From: Nicotiana tabacum | Taxonomy: Eukaryota > Streptophyta > Magnoliopsida > Solanales > Solanaceae | Reading direction: 5' to 3' | DNA: 64,000 nt | NCBI RefSeq assembly: GCF_000715075.1 | Contig: NC_134094.1 | Location: 82,971,120-83,035,119 of the forward strand | Shown here: one piece after another, positions 11,335 through 24,450 of the stretch | Layout: every line of letters begins with the position of its first letter | Numbering within the stretch: position 1 is the first letter of the stretch | Notes under the pieces: model-generated | Seen by the model: the letters and a program-made list of their open reading frames with translations, nothing else | Database searches by the model: none | Told to the model about the DNA's origin: nothing | Program-made: the position numbers and the translations under genes

Positions 11335-12895
11335 GTATGTCAGGGATTGCTTTTGTGAGCCTTTTTTCTCTTTTGCAGAGGTCGCATTTGCGAACCCTCG
11401 GTCGCAAATGCGACATCTGCAGCTGTTGTAAGGGATGAGATTTAAAGACTTAGTCTCATTTTATTATATTTTGAGCTCTAGACTGGGTGGGAGGCCATTT
11501 TTGGAGGGGATCTTTACATCTAGTTATTGGGTAAGTGATTTTGACTCAATTTCAATGTTTTAACTTGATTTCTTATGGATTTTAACATCAAAATCATGAG
11601 ATTTGGAAGGAATTTTTGACGATATTTTGAAAAATATAAATTAGAGATTTGAGAGTCGAATTGGACTTGGATTTGAAAATCAAACACATATTTGGACTCG
11701 TGGGGCTATGGGTAGTCAAGATCTACCCTTCGACTCGGATTTTGACACCGCGGGCCCAAGATTGACTTTTGGGGAATTATGTAAAGATCTTAACTTTATT
11801 AAGTCATTTTTCGTTATATTTGCACCGAGCGAAGGCGAATTTTAAATAAAAGCCATTTTTGAGTGTTGATTTGAGCAATTTGAGGTAAGTATCTTGCCTA
11901 ACTGTGTGTGGGGGAATTACACCATAGGATTTGACTTAATTGCATCATTGTAATATGTGTGAACGACATGTACTCAAGGTGACGAGTGTGTACACGATCG
12001 TATGTGTGGGTTATGACCGAATTTGACCCGAGGTTGCTCTTATCGCTTTGTTTTGATTGAGAGGTCTCTACTCTACATGTATTCACTTTGGATGATTATT
12101 TGAGATTCTATTCATTAATTGTCCAAGTTGGGCCTTTGTGAAATTGTTGCGATTTGGGTTAGCTGAATTCATGTTATATGTTGAACACCCATCCTCAATT
12201 CTTTATTGGTATGTCTTTGTGCACTGCGTTTGCAGATTGTGAGTGATGTCTTGATGATAATTGTTGGCATGTTATGTTGTTGTGATTATGGAATATGAGG
12301 GCTTGTTGGGCTGATTGTTTGGGTGTTTGAACGAGATTTATGCCGTGCTATTGTTATTGTTGATATTGCACATGTGGCGAGACAAGGCAGATTATATCGA
12401 GTTTGCACATGTGGCAATACAAGGTGGAATGATTGTTAAAACGCATGTGGTGAAACAAGGCGGGCATTTACTTTATTTGTTGCGCACGCGGTGAGATAAG
12501 GGTGGCATTTTGGGGATGATATGTGATGGCCTAGGGGCGTTTTGTTGATGATGTTTGTGTGGTGGTTCAAAGGGGCATTCTTTTTTGTGCTTATGACTTC
12601 TTTATGTGTGTCATGCATTTTTACATATTTTGTTGTGTTGTTCCAAAATGCTAAATTGTGTCTCTGTTATTACTTGATGATTTGGTTGCCAAGCTGGATT
12701 TGCCTACGTGGAGTTGTCATCTTATATTCTATCGAGCTATCGATAGCATAATAAATTGAAGGAAACAAAAGAAAGTTGTTATCATGCATTACTATGTTGA
12801 TTCTTGAAAAGTTCTCTTGAACGTGTTAATTGGTAATTGATACGGAATCAGATTATATTGTGGGACGAGGTCTTTTCCGCGCAAGTGTGGCTTAT
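11335..12895 (+). repeat. 3' LTR of element A, piece 2
   Basis: It continues the interrupted LTR, including a further GC-word pair (gtcgcatttgcgaa and gtcgcaaatgcgac near 11380-11415). It has the 'gcacatgtggcgagacaagg' words shared with 4020-4080. It ends in cttat at the element B insertion point. Confidence 0.85.
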
Positions 12896-14465
12896 TGTAA
12901 CGACCCGACTTGTCGTTTTGAGTATTTACGCTCCTTTCAACCATCTAAAGTCTTGAATAGCTTCATATGATGTATTATGACGTGTGTGAATCGTCAGTTT
13001 TGGTTTTCAAGTGTTTCAGAATTAGTTCGGAAGAATGAATTTCATGTTTGAAGCTTTAAGTTGGAAGAGTCGACCAAGTTTGACTTTTTAGTATTTGACC
13101 TCGGAACGAAGTTTTGATGGTTCTGTTAGGTCCGGATGGTGATTTTGGACTCGGGGTTATGCCCGAAATTTCATTTGGATATTTCTAGAAGGTTTCCATA
13201 GTGAGCGCATTGGATATTATATTTGGGATGGAGTTCCCTAGGCATGGAGTTGCCATATATATTCACTTATGGGATGGAGTTCCCTAGGTATAGAGTTGCC
13301 TTATTTATTTATATTGGGGATGGAGTTCTCTGGGCATGGAGTTGCCTTATTTATTTATATTTGGGATGGAGTTCCCTGAGCATGGAGTTGCCTTATTTAT
13401 TTATATTTGGGATGGAGATCCCCGGGCATGGAGTTGCCTTATTTATTTATATTTGGGATGAAGTTCCTTGGGCTGGATTGGCCTTGTACAGTACTGAGTG
13501 ACTTAATGTCAGTTATTATGTATATATATATTTGGGATGGATCTTCCCTGGGCAGGATTGGCCATATATAGTACTGGGTGACTGTGTGCAAGTTGTCATT
13601 TATATTTAGGCTGAATCTGCCTTGTACAATGCCGAGTGACTGAGTGTGCTGAATATTGAGCTTGATGAGTGGAAATGCGAGACATTGAGATTGAGTACTT
13701 TGAGAGTGTGAGTACATGAGTACATCACAGTGCTGCATTACATTAGACATGCATACTTGATATGTAGGCATAGAGAAGTATTTTTCCTCATGCCATCTGA
13801 TAATGAAATTTCTTATCTGTCGTTAAAGTTTTTGAGAAAAATCACAGATTTTAGACTTACTCATATTTTTGATGATTTTCGGCAAACGATTTGAGTTTTA
13901 CTGTTATACATGAAAAGAAAATGTTTATTTTTCCAGAATTGTATACGAGCTGAGCATTTTATTGTTGAGTTATTACTGGTGTTACTTTCATTATATTGTT
14001 ACGAACTATTGCTGGTTATTAGTGTTATACACTGACCTTTATTTCAGCTTGTCACTACTTTCAACCTAAGGTTAGGTTTATTACTTATTGATTACATGAG
14101 GTCGGTTATACTCATACTATACTTCTGCACCTTGCGTGCAGATATCAGATGCTGATGTTGCTGTGTATGGAGGGAGCTATCATTGGAGATGTACCTATAT
14201 TCCGGTCATAGCTGCCTCTTGATCTTGGTAGCTTTAGATTAAAAAATCTGTTCACATATTTTCAAACAGATGATGTATTTTATTTCATGCCAGCTTTGTA
14301 AATTCTAAATCTTAGAAGTTCATGATTTGTACTACCAGTCCTTAGGGAGTGTATTAGAGTCAGTTAAATATTATTTGTATCAGATATTTATAAATTGGCT
14401 TACCTAACTGGTTGGGTTAGGTGCCATCATGACTAGATGCCTAACTGGTTGGGTTAGGTGCCATC
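12896..14465 (+). repeat. 5' LTR of element B, internally deleted and lacking its end
   Basis: Its first 300 bases match 22032-22332. It then jumps to sequence matching 24243 onward, so about 1.9 kb present in the 3' LTR is missing. It ends in a 26-bp direct repeat beginning 'cctaactggttgggttaggt' (14403-14428 and 14440-14465). The normal LTR end and primer site are deleted there. Confidence 0.82.
13223..13495 (+). repeat. 46-bp minisatellite in LTR B, copy 1
   Basis: Six imperfect 46-bp units of the type 'gggatggagttccctgggca' plus 'tggagttgccttatttattt'. Because 46 is not a multiple of three, the same unit is read in all frames. This produces artificial ORFs rich in GMEFPGHGVALFIY-like peptides, which are not genes. 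Confidence 0.92.
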
Positions 14466-17214
14466 TAGTAGAGTCTTGCATATCGATATAATGACGTCCA
14501 TACTTATCTTTGAGAGGCTACAAGGAATTTAGGATAACTTCCCATATTTCTTTCTTTATCGTGCGACATTGATTCATCTTGAAGTGTATCGCCTTGAATT
14601 CCTTCCACTCACTTGTATGCGTATATGAATGCTCGGTATCAATTGTGCATCGATGGCTTGTGGTTCTATGAACGAGGTTCGAGATGTGTATTCTGTGTTT
14701 TGGTGATGGGCCAGTCTAGAGGACTTGAGGCCAGGTTTAGGCCGCATCTTAGGCTCAGTAGCTTCAGTTGGGTGAGCTTGTACATTTGGACTCATATGTC
14801 CTGTGGTGTCCCGATGAGCGGTTGAATGACTATATGATAAGTATGATGTGACTGCGGGATGTGTTAAGATGGTTTGAATTTGACGAGAAGTGTTTCCTTG
14901 AAATGTAAAAAGGGCCATTGTATGCTTGATTTCCATTTTGATGTGATGTACAGTCTCGAGTTGTGAGTTTGTTGAAGGATTTGTCATGTGGTTTAATGTG
15001 GAGCGAAGTAAATTCTCATGTCTTGTTAATGAGTTTGGAATCAGGAAGATTAAGTGATTGCGTAGTAATATTGGCTGCGAAAGGATATAGCAAGATGCCA
15101 ATTTGAGGCTAAGCAGATGGGGTATCTCCTGCGGAGTAATCTACACAGGTGTGTCCCTTATAATGTTGAGTGGAGAGTTTCTTTTCTATACGTGTTGAGA
15201 TTTGAATTTGAATCAGGCTGAGAAAGTTGACTTGACTGTCAAGAGAAATAAATGCGTGCTTAGCGGATGATTGAGATATTTTATGGTTTGTATTGCATGA
15301 GCTTGTGAAGAATTTAGTTGAATCTCAATGCAGTATCATGGCAGTAATACAATATGGGTATTGTGAATTATTGAATGTCATGATTTATGGCTTTGAGCCA
15401 AGTGGGGGTGTCTGATATCTATGATTTGATTGTACGGTTATGTGTTGTATTGGTTTTGGTATGAGACATACTTGTGGATAAGTTATGACTTACAGAGGTT
15501 GAGATCGAGGATGACTCGAGTAATGAAATTGCTGGATATAGGTTATATTGCACTTTATGATTATATGAAATCATGGGATGACTAAGTTTTTATTTGTGAA
15601 GGATGTAGTACGCACAGAGTATGAATTTGATCGGTGGTATTAAAGCGGGGTTACTTATTTGAGTGTTATTGTGCTAATGGGGCATGTGTCTTTTGGCCCG
15701 TTTGGGCGGAGCAATTTAGATTTGAGCGGAGTAGATGACTCTCGAGAAGATTCTAAAGATTTAAAGATTTATATGTAGCAATTGAGAATTTTTCGGATTT
15801 GTATATCGCTAGAATCGATTATTTACATTGGATGGTTCCAGGACTTGCGGTAATTCTTATGACTATGGATTCTACATTCTAGTATAAGAAAGGTAAAACA
15901 ACAATTTTAAGTTTACATAAGATCTTTTCAGAGTGGGTGTCTCGGTTGTGGAATTTATGGGGGTAATTATGATATGGTGAGGCTCTACAGATGTTTTGAT
16001 GGCAATATTCTTGGGTTTGGTGACATGCGTGGCCTGGTCGAGTTAGAAGAATTTAGTTCCGATAGCTAGGTTATGTGCAAACGGATTTCAAAGTATTTTC
16101 GATGGTTTCTACCATGGATTGAGATGGATATTTCCTACTGCTGTGAGGCGCATGTGGTGTATTGTGAATTCTACTAGATGGGATCATGTGAAAGGTTCCT
16201 GGCCAATTGGGTATGTAGTGTGCTTGTGACTTAAAGTTGGTAATGAGATTCTCGTGTTTTCATGTAATGGCCTAATAGAGGCGGCGCATGGAATAAGATT
16301 AAGATTTGCATGTATAAGGTGACGGTTCAGTTTTGAAGGGATGGTCATGAATTCTTAGACAACATGGGCGGTCCCAAATGACTAGATGAATACTATTACT
16401 ACTTGGTATTGCATGAGAAGGGTCTGCATTTCAGAAGGCGCATTGTGTTTTAACTTACAGATATTTCATTAGTATTGCGGTACTCACCTGGTTGAAAGAC
16501 TGATGGTATTCGTATTTTTACTATGTGGAACGGAAGAATTATAGAAGTATCCCTCGTGGGATGATCGTGCATGAAAGTTGTGTTAGTCATTCGAGTGCTG
16601 GAGTTGGGACCAGTTACGGTGATTCATGTGTTCTATGAATTTGGAGACTGGGAGTTCTCAAAAGCAAATTGTTTCAGGGTTGCGGCCTATTTGAGGTAAG
16701 AATTTTATTTAAACTTGGTGAAGGCACTAGTTGCGTTAATTATTTGTGATAGCTACGCGCTATGAGTGCGCGTATATGTGAGATTTGAACCCATGTGCGA
16801 GCATCGGGGCAAGTATTCATACTTGAAAAAAAAGAAGCTTAGGCTATGATATGCCTAGAGTTTATGGTTAAGCGTAAAGTTATAACATTCTCGTAGTCGT
16901 ACATGTGTGGAAAGCTATCTAAGCTATACTTGAGGTTACAAATAGTCTAATTCCCTTAATAGACTTGGTAGTTACTATTTCTGCGTTAACTTGCCGATTT
17001 GAGGTGTGATAGCACACTTTGCACATGCCTACTCTATGAAGTGTTATTTATACCAGTCCAGGAGCATAAGAGCCTTATTTCATGTAGTATATACATGTGT
17101 ACTTGTTTGGTTGCTCATGTATGATATGCTTGGACTGAAGGACTGCGACCATGCCGGGCAGATTTTGTTATTGGTACGTGAGTTGTCCGTGCGGATCCAT
17201 ATACTGATATATGA
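14466..17214 (+). other. Element B internal region, first copy
   Basis: It aligns along its length with 18530-21190, for example 'gtagagtcttg', 'atgacgtccatacttatctt', 'ggcccgtttgggcggagcaa' and 'gacaacatgggcggtcccaa'. No recognisable protein domain is present. The end ...ccgatatatgg is fused directly to LTR minisatellite at about 17215, marking the duplication junction. Confidence 0.8.
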
Positions 17215-18492
17215 GTTATCCGATATATGGGATGGAGGTCCTTGGGCATGGAGTTTATATTTGGGATGGAGTTCCTTGGGCATGGAGTTGCCATATATAT
17301 TCACTTATGGGATGGAGTTCCCTAGGCATAGAGTTGCCTTATTTATTTATATTTGGGATGGAGTTCTCTAGGCATGGAGTTGCCTTATTTATTTATATCT
17401 GGGATGGAGTTCCCTGGGCATGGAGTTGCCTTATTTATTTATATTTGGGATGGAGTTCCCCTAGTATGGAGTTGCCTTATTTATTTATATTTTGGATGGA
17501 GTTCCCTGGGCTGGATTGGCCTTGTACAATACTGAGTGACTGAATGTCAGTTATTATGTATATATATTTGGGATGGATCTTCCCTGGGATGGATTGTCCA
17601 TATACAATACTGAGTGACTGTGTGCAAGTTGTCATTTATATTTGGGTTGGTTCTGCCCTGTACAGTGCCGAGTGACTGAGTGTGATGAATATTGAGCATG
17701 ATGAGTGGAAATGCGAGACAATGAGATTGAGTACTCTGAGTATGTGAGTACATGAGTTCATCACTGTGCTGCATTGCATTAGACATGCATATTTGATATG
17801 TAGGCATAGACAAGTATTTTTCCTCATGCCATCTGATAATAAAATTTTTTATCTGTCGTTAAAGTTTTTGAGAAAAATCATAGATTTCAGAATTACTCAT
17901 ATTTTTGGTGATTTTCGGAAAAATATTTGAGTTTTACTGTTATACTTGAAAAGAAAATGTTTATTTTTTCGGAATTGTATACGAGGTGAGTATTTTATTG
18001 TTGAGTTATTACTGGTGTTACTTTCATGATATTGTTATGAACTGTTGCTGGTTATTGGTTTTGTACGCTAACCTTTGTTTCAACTCGTCACTAATTTCAA
18101 CCTAAGGTTCAGTTTGTTACTTATTGAGTACATGAGGTCAGTTGTACTCATACTACACTTCTGCACCTTGCATGCAGAGTTTGGATGTTGATGTTGTCGT
18201 GTATGGCGGGAGCTGGCATTGGAGATGTACATGCGTTCCGGTCATAACTACCTCTTGGTCTTGGTAGCTTTATATTTAAAAATTTGTTCATGTATTTTCA
18301 AATAGATGATGTATTTTATTTCACTCCAGCTTTGTAAATTCTAAATCTTAGAAGTTCATGATTTGTACTACCAGTCCTTGAGGAGTGTATTAGAGTCAGT
18401 TAAATATTATTTGAATCGAATATTTGGAAATTGGCTTACCTAACGGGTTGGGTTAAGTACCATCACGGCTAGTTGAATTTTGGGTCGAGACA
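17215..18492 (+). repeat. Middle LTR tail of element B
   Basis: This is the 3' part of an LTR only, starting inside the 46-bp minisatellite (about 17223-17515). It runs through 'ggcttacctaacgggttggg' to a terminal ...gggtcgagaca. No LTR head or polypurine tract precedes it, so it was made by tandem duplication of a segment and not by a second insertion. Confidence 0.82.
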
Positions 18493-18494
18493 AG

Positions 18495-18507
18495 TTGGTA
18501 TCAAAGC
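18495..18507 (+). other. Primer binding site of element B
   Basis: The sequence ttggtatcaaagc lies directly after the middle LTR tail and matches the Met-tRNA site (one change). The first unit lacks it, so it survives only in the duplicated copy. Confidence 0.75.
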
Positions 18508-21500
18508 TCTAGGTTCATAGGTTCTACAAGTCATGAGCAAGTGTCTAGTAGAGTCTTGTGGATTGGTATGATGACGTCCATACTTATCTTGGAGAGGCTA
18601 CGGGGCATTTAAGATAACTTCCCATCTTTCTTTTCTTATCGTGTGACATTGATTCATCTTGATGCGCATCGCCTCGAATTCCTTCCACTCACTTGTATGC
18701 GTATGTGAACACTTGGTATCTACTGTGCATCAAAGCCTTGTGGTTCCATGAACGAGGTTCGAGATGTGTATTCTGTATTTTGGTGATGGGCCAATCTGGA
18801 GGACTTGAGGCCAGGTTTAGACTGCAGCTTAGGCTCGGTAGCTTTAGCTGGGTGAACTTGTACATTTGGACTCATATGTCCGGTGGTGTCCCTATGAGTG
18901 AAATTTATGGCTTTATGAGCGGTTGAATGGCTATATGATAAGTATGATGTGACTGCGAGATGTGTTAAGATCTTTTAAATGTGACGATAAGTGTTTCCTT
19001 GAGATGTAAAATGGGCCATTGGGTGCTTGATTTCCGTTTTGATGTGACGCACGGTCTCGAGTTGTGAGTTTGTTGTAGGATCTGTCATGCAGTTTAATTG
19101 TGGAGCAAAGTAAATTCTCATGTCTTGTTAATGAGTTTGGACTCAAGAAGATTAAGTGATTGCATATTAATTTGGGGTGCGAAAGGATATAAGAAGATGC
19201 CAATTTGAGGTAAAGTAGATGAGGTATCTCCTGCGGAGTAATCTACATTGGTGTGTCCCTTATAATGTTGAGTGGAGAGTTTCTTTTCTATACGTGTTGA
19301 GATTTGAATTTGAATCTAGTTGAGAAAGTTGACTTGACTGTCAAGAGAAATAAATGCGAGCTTAGCGAATGATTGAGGTATTTTATGGTTGGTGTTGCAT
19401 GAGCCTGTAAAGAATTTAGTTGAATCTCACTGCAGTATCATGACAGTAATACAGTATGGGTATTATGAGTTATTGAATGTCATGATTTATGGCTTTGAGC
19501 CAAGTGGGGGAGTCTGTTATCTACGATTTGATTGCACGGTTATGTGTTGTATTGGTTTTGGTCTGTGGCATACGTGTGGATAAGTTATGACATACAAAGG
19601 TTGAGATCGAGGATGACTCGGGTAATGAAATTTTTGGATACGGGTTATATTGCACTTTATGAGTATATGAAAATCATGGGATGAGTGAGTTGTTATTTGT
19701 GAAGGATGTATTGCGCACGAAGTATGAATTTGATCGGTGGTATTAAAGTAGGGTTACTTCTTTTTAGTGTTGTTGTACTAATAGGGCATATGTCGTTTGG
19801 CCCGTTTGGGCGGAGCAATTTAGATTTGAGTAGATTAGATGACTCTCAAGGAGATTCTAAAGAGTTAAAGATTTATATGTAGCAATTGAGAATTTTTCAG
19901 ATTTGTATATCGCTAGAATTGGTTATTTACATTGGATGGTTCCAGGACACGCGGTAATTCTGTATGGCTGTATTCTATATTCTAGTATAAGAAAGGTAAA
20001 AGAACAATTTTAAGTTTACACATGGTATTTTGGGTTTGGTGACCTATGTGGCTTGTTCGAGTTAGAGGAATTTAGTTCTGATAGCTAGGTTTCTACAACA
20101 GATTGAGATGGATATTTCCTACTGGTGTGAGGCGCATGTGATATATTGTGAATTCTACTGGACGGGATCATGTGAAAGATTCCTGTCCAATTGGGTATGT
20201 AGTGTGCTTGTGACTTAAAGTTGTTAATGAGATTCTCATGTTTTCATGTAATGTCCTAATAGAGGCGGCGCGTGGAGTGAGAATGAGATTTGCATGTATA
20301 AGGTGACGATTCAGTTTTGAAGGGATGGTCATGAATTCTTAGACAACATGGGCGGTCCCAAATGACTAGATGAATACTATTACTACTTGGTATTGTATGA
20401 GAAGGGTGCGCATTTCAGAAAGTGCATTGTGTTTTAACTTACAGATGTTTCATTAGTATTGTAGTGCCCGCCTGGTTGATCGACTGCTGATATTCAGATT
20501 TTGCTATGTGGAACGGAAGAATTATAGAAGTATTCCTCGTGGGATGATCGTGTATAAGAGATGTGTTAGACATTTGGGCGGTGGAGTTGGGATCAGGTAT
20601 GGTGATTCGTGTGTTCTATGAATTTGGAGTCTAGGAGTTCTCAGAAGCATATTGTTTCAGGGTTGCGGCCTATTTGAGGTAAGTATTTTATTTAAATTTG
20701 GTGAAGGCACTAGTTGCGTTAATTATTTGTGATAGCTACACACTATGAGTGCGCATATATGTGAGGTTTGAACCCATATGCGAGCTTCGGGGCAAGTATT
20801 CATACTCGGAAAAAAATATGATATGCCTAGAGTTGACGGTTAAGCATAAAGTTATAACGTTCTCGTATTCGTACCTGTGTAGAAATTTATCTGAGTCATA
20901 CTTGAGGTTACAAAGAGGCTAATTCCCTGAATAAGTTTGGTAGTTACTATTTCTGCGTCAACTTACCGATTTGAGGTGTGATAGCACACTTTGAACATGC
21001 CTACTCTATGGCGTGTTATTATACCATTCAAGGAGCATAAGAACCTTATTTCATTTAGTATATACATGTGTACTTGTTTGATTGCTCATTTTTGATATGC
21101 TTGGACTGAAGGCCTGTGACCATGTGGGGTGGATTATGTTATTGGCACGTGAGTTGTCCGTGCGGATCCATATACTGATATTATTGGCACATGAGTTGTC
21201 TGTGCGGTTGATGTTAATGTGAGCTATAGGAGATCTGGTTACCGTCATGTTTTTTTTTTTGTGTTCTTGGTTTTACTATGTGTGACGAGCTCATAGCATT
21301 GCGGTTGTGGTAGTGCTATTTGAACTTGAAAAACGATTCTCTTCTTTGAGATATTTTCCATTTTTGGGTGCACAGATTGACCAGTTTATGGCTTGAGTTA
21401 TATTTGTGTGGTGTGTCTGTGGAATAGTTGTGTTTGATAATATAAGGTCACTGGACCTAGAATGGGTACTATCAGGTTTGATTACGATATATTTGGGAGG

Positions 21501-22018
21501 ATAATATCGAAAGTTGTCTTAGAAAGTGATTATGGTTCTAGTTGGGGGCGAGAGAGCTCCATGACTTGTTGATCTGATAAGTGATTATGCTATTCCGCAT
21601 GTTTCTTTCATTTTCAGCAATGTACGAAGGTTTTGGAACGATGTTTGTTTGATATGGGGTTTAATACTAGTACCGAGTTGGGTTTGAGTAGTTACTGTGA
21701 CCGTGAATGGTATTGCGAGTATGTGAGTTGTGTAGTATGTTATGTATGGGGTTATGGTTATGGTTTGATACAACTTGTTCAGACTTATACAATGTGTAGA
21801 TGTGAGATTCGGGTCTTGTAAGAAATTCTGGATGTTGGAAATTGGGTTCTAAGTTTTATGGACTAAGGTTAAAGTAATGATCTTCAATTATGGTGTTATC
21901 AGGCCTATATGGAATATGGTGACGTGGTATCACCCCCGGGTATGTGCGTGGTAAGGTGGAATAGTAATTTGATGGTTTAGGAACAACTCTTGAGACGTTC
22001 GAGCACGAACGTATGTTT
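18508..22018 (+). other. Element B internal region, second copy and unique 3' part
   Basis: 18530-21190 repeats 14466-17200. 21190-22018 is present once and matches the 3' internal part of element A near its end. It contains the word 'ttggcacgtgagttgtccgt', also found in other LTRs. No coding domain was recognised in either strand. Confidence 0.75.
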
Positions 22019-22031
22019 AAATGGGGGAGAA
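22019..22031 (+). other. Polypurine tract of element B
   Basis: The sequence aaatgggggagaa lies directly before the 3' LTR and is the counterpart of 8123-8135. Confidence 0.75.
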
Positions 22032-22685
22032 TATAACGACCTGACTTGTCGTTTTGAGTATTTACGCTCCTTTCAACTATTTGAAGTCTTGAATAACTTC
22101 ATATGATATATTATAACTTGTATGAATCGTCAGCTTTGGTTTTGAAGTGTTTCAGAATTAGTTCGAAAGAATGAATTTCATGTTTGAAGCTTTAAGTTGG
22201 AAGAGTCGACAAAGTTTGACCTTTTAGTATTTGACCTCGAAATGAAGTTTTGATGGTTCCGTTAGGTCCTGATGGTGATTTTGGACTCAGGCGTATGCTC
22301 GAAATTTTATTTGGATATTTCTATAAGGTTTCGACACCAATTGGTGAAAGTTGGAAACTTGAAGGTTTGGATTGTTCATAAGTTTGACCGGAAATTGACT
22401 TTGATGATATCGGGCTTGGATTTCGATTTCGGAAATTTGAATAGCTTTGTTATGTCATTTACGACTTGTGTGCAAAATTTGAGGTCATTCCGGATCGATT
22501 TGATATGTTTCGGCACAGGACCTAAATTTGGACAATAATATCTACATATATATAAGGCGTTATGTGATGGAGAACCTATCAAATGAAAGATCTTCGAGTC
22601 TAGTTTCTAACGCGTCAAATCGTTTGTCATTTGGACATTTCTACAATAAGTTATGACCAAATTACTAAAGGCTGGCAGAGGAGTG

Positions 22686-22830
22686 AACTGCGGATGCGAA
22701 GCATCTGGGGCCGCGTCCGAAAGAAGGGCTCGCAGTGAAGTGCTTCCATAGCATCCGGGGTCGCGTCCAAAAGAAGGGTTGGCAGTGAAGTGCTGCCATA
22801 GCATCCGGAGCCGCGTCCGAAACCCAAAAA
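22686..22830 (+). repeat. GC-rich tandem repeat in LTR B
   Basis: There are about 2.5 units of roughly 60 bases, with 'gcatctggggccgcgtccga', 'gcatccggggtcgcgtccaa' and 'gcatccggagccgcgtccga' as the recurring core. It stands out against AT-rich surroundings. Confidence 0.8.
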
Positions 22831-24267
22831 TCTGGGCTTATATTCAGGGTTCATTTTCCCCACTTCATTTGGACGGATTTTGGAGCTCTTCTCCACTCAC
22901 TCAAGACCACCAACTCCTCTCTTCTCCAAGGTAAGCAATCCCCATTATCTTAGTATGAAATTTCATCATTTCTACACTAGTATTGATGAAATCTTCACAT
23001 AAAATACTTAGATCTTCAAGAAATTTCTTCAAGAACTCAAAGGAGGGTTTTGAAAGATTTATTCTAAAAAGGTAATCCTACACCCTTAGACTTACATGTA
23101 CAGATTTATCATGGGAAGATGAGTATGAATTACGTATTGGAACTCATTGTATGGTGATTGGAAGCCATAAATTTCCAATTTAAATACATAACCATGGTAG
23201 AGATTGAAAGGTGATTAATTGGTGTAATTTGTTGGTTGGGTGTGGATGAATGGTCACACATGTGATGATTGGAAGTTATAAATTGTTGGTAAATGGTGGT
23301 AGTTGGATAAACTAATTCCATAGTTAAGAGATGTAGAGATTTATGCACTCTAGATGTTTGATAAAATGCCTAAATGACCTAAAACCTGGAAATTTTACTA
23401 ATATTGTTACAATTGAATTATGTTGATGTAGATTGACGTTGTAACAGTAGTTGGAGGTTTTAATATCACTAACGAGCTGGATCAAGAAAGCTCGGTTTGT
23501 AACAATTTTTGCCAAGGGATTTTCAAGGAAATATTCATTTGGATCCGAGCCATTCGGAGTTGGCTAATCGAGGAAAAGTCTTACCAGTGAATTGAGTTAA
23601 CGTGTTTTGAAGTAAGTAACATTTCTAAACTTGGAGCTCAAGGTATGAACCCTGATTATACGTGTTATGTGATTTGTTTGGAGGTGACGCACATGCTAGG
23701 TGACGGGCGTGTGGGAGTGCACCGTAGAAATTGTGACTCAGTAGATTCCGTAGAGTGGTGTAGTCAATTAACTTGTATTTTTCCATGTATTTTTCATGTG
23801 TTAGAGAAACTGAGCTGTGATTCATGTTAGAAATCGCGCTTAGGAAAATTTGGTATTATTGGGACCCACTGAGGTCATTTCTGCTGTCGAATTATATGTT
23901 TAAACTGTAATTTCATACTCAGTCATATTCATTCATTGCATATCATATCTCAGTCTCTGTTGTTATTTATTGATACATCATATCATCATTTTGGGCTAAT
24001 TTCATTTCATTGTGAGCCCGAGAGACTGGAGAGATTGATGACTGAGTGAGGCCGAGGGCCTGATTGTGAGGATAATTATGGGATCGGGTTGCACACCGCA
24101 GCATGCCATATTGGCTTTATATTTTTTATTATTACGGGATTGGGTTGCACGCCGCATCATGTTTTTATTTATTTATGCATGGGTCTGGCTTATTATAGCT
24201 CTTGGGCTGAAGAAGCCCCTCCGAAGTGTGCACCCCCCCCCCCACAGTGAGCGTATTGGATATTATT

Positions 24268-24450
24268 TTTGGGATGGAGTTCCCTCGGCATGGAGTTGCC
24301 ATATATATTTACTTCTAGGCATGGAATTGCCTTATTTATTTATATTTGGGATGTAGTTCCCTGGGCATGCAGTTGCCTTATTTATTTATATTTGGGATGG
24401 ATTTCCCGGGCATGGGGTTGCCTTATTTATTTATATTTGGGATGGATTGA
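24268..24450 (+). repeat. 46-bp minisatellite in LTR B, 3' LTR copy
   Basis: About four imperfect units of the same 46-bp repeat as at 13223, with one partly deleted. The ORFs over it are artefacts. Confidence 0.88.

Noticed and set aside
14574..15101. 175-codon minus-strand ORF in element B
   Set aside because: No recognisable domain, and the parallel copy at 18700-19200 does not keep the frame, so it is a chance ORF in non-coding internal DNA.
13223..17543. ORFs of 60-120 codons with repeated GMEFPGHGVALFIY-like peptides (also 24066-24466)
   Set aside because: They are produced by the 46-bp LTR minisatellite read in rotating frames, with no start context, family or conservation.
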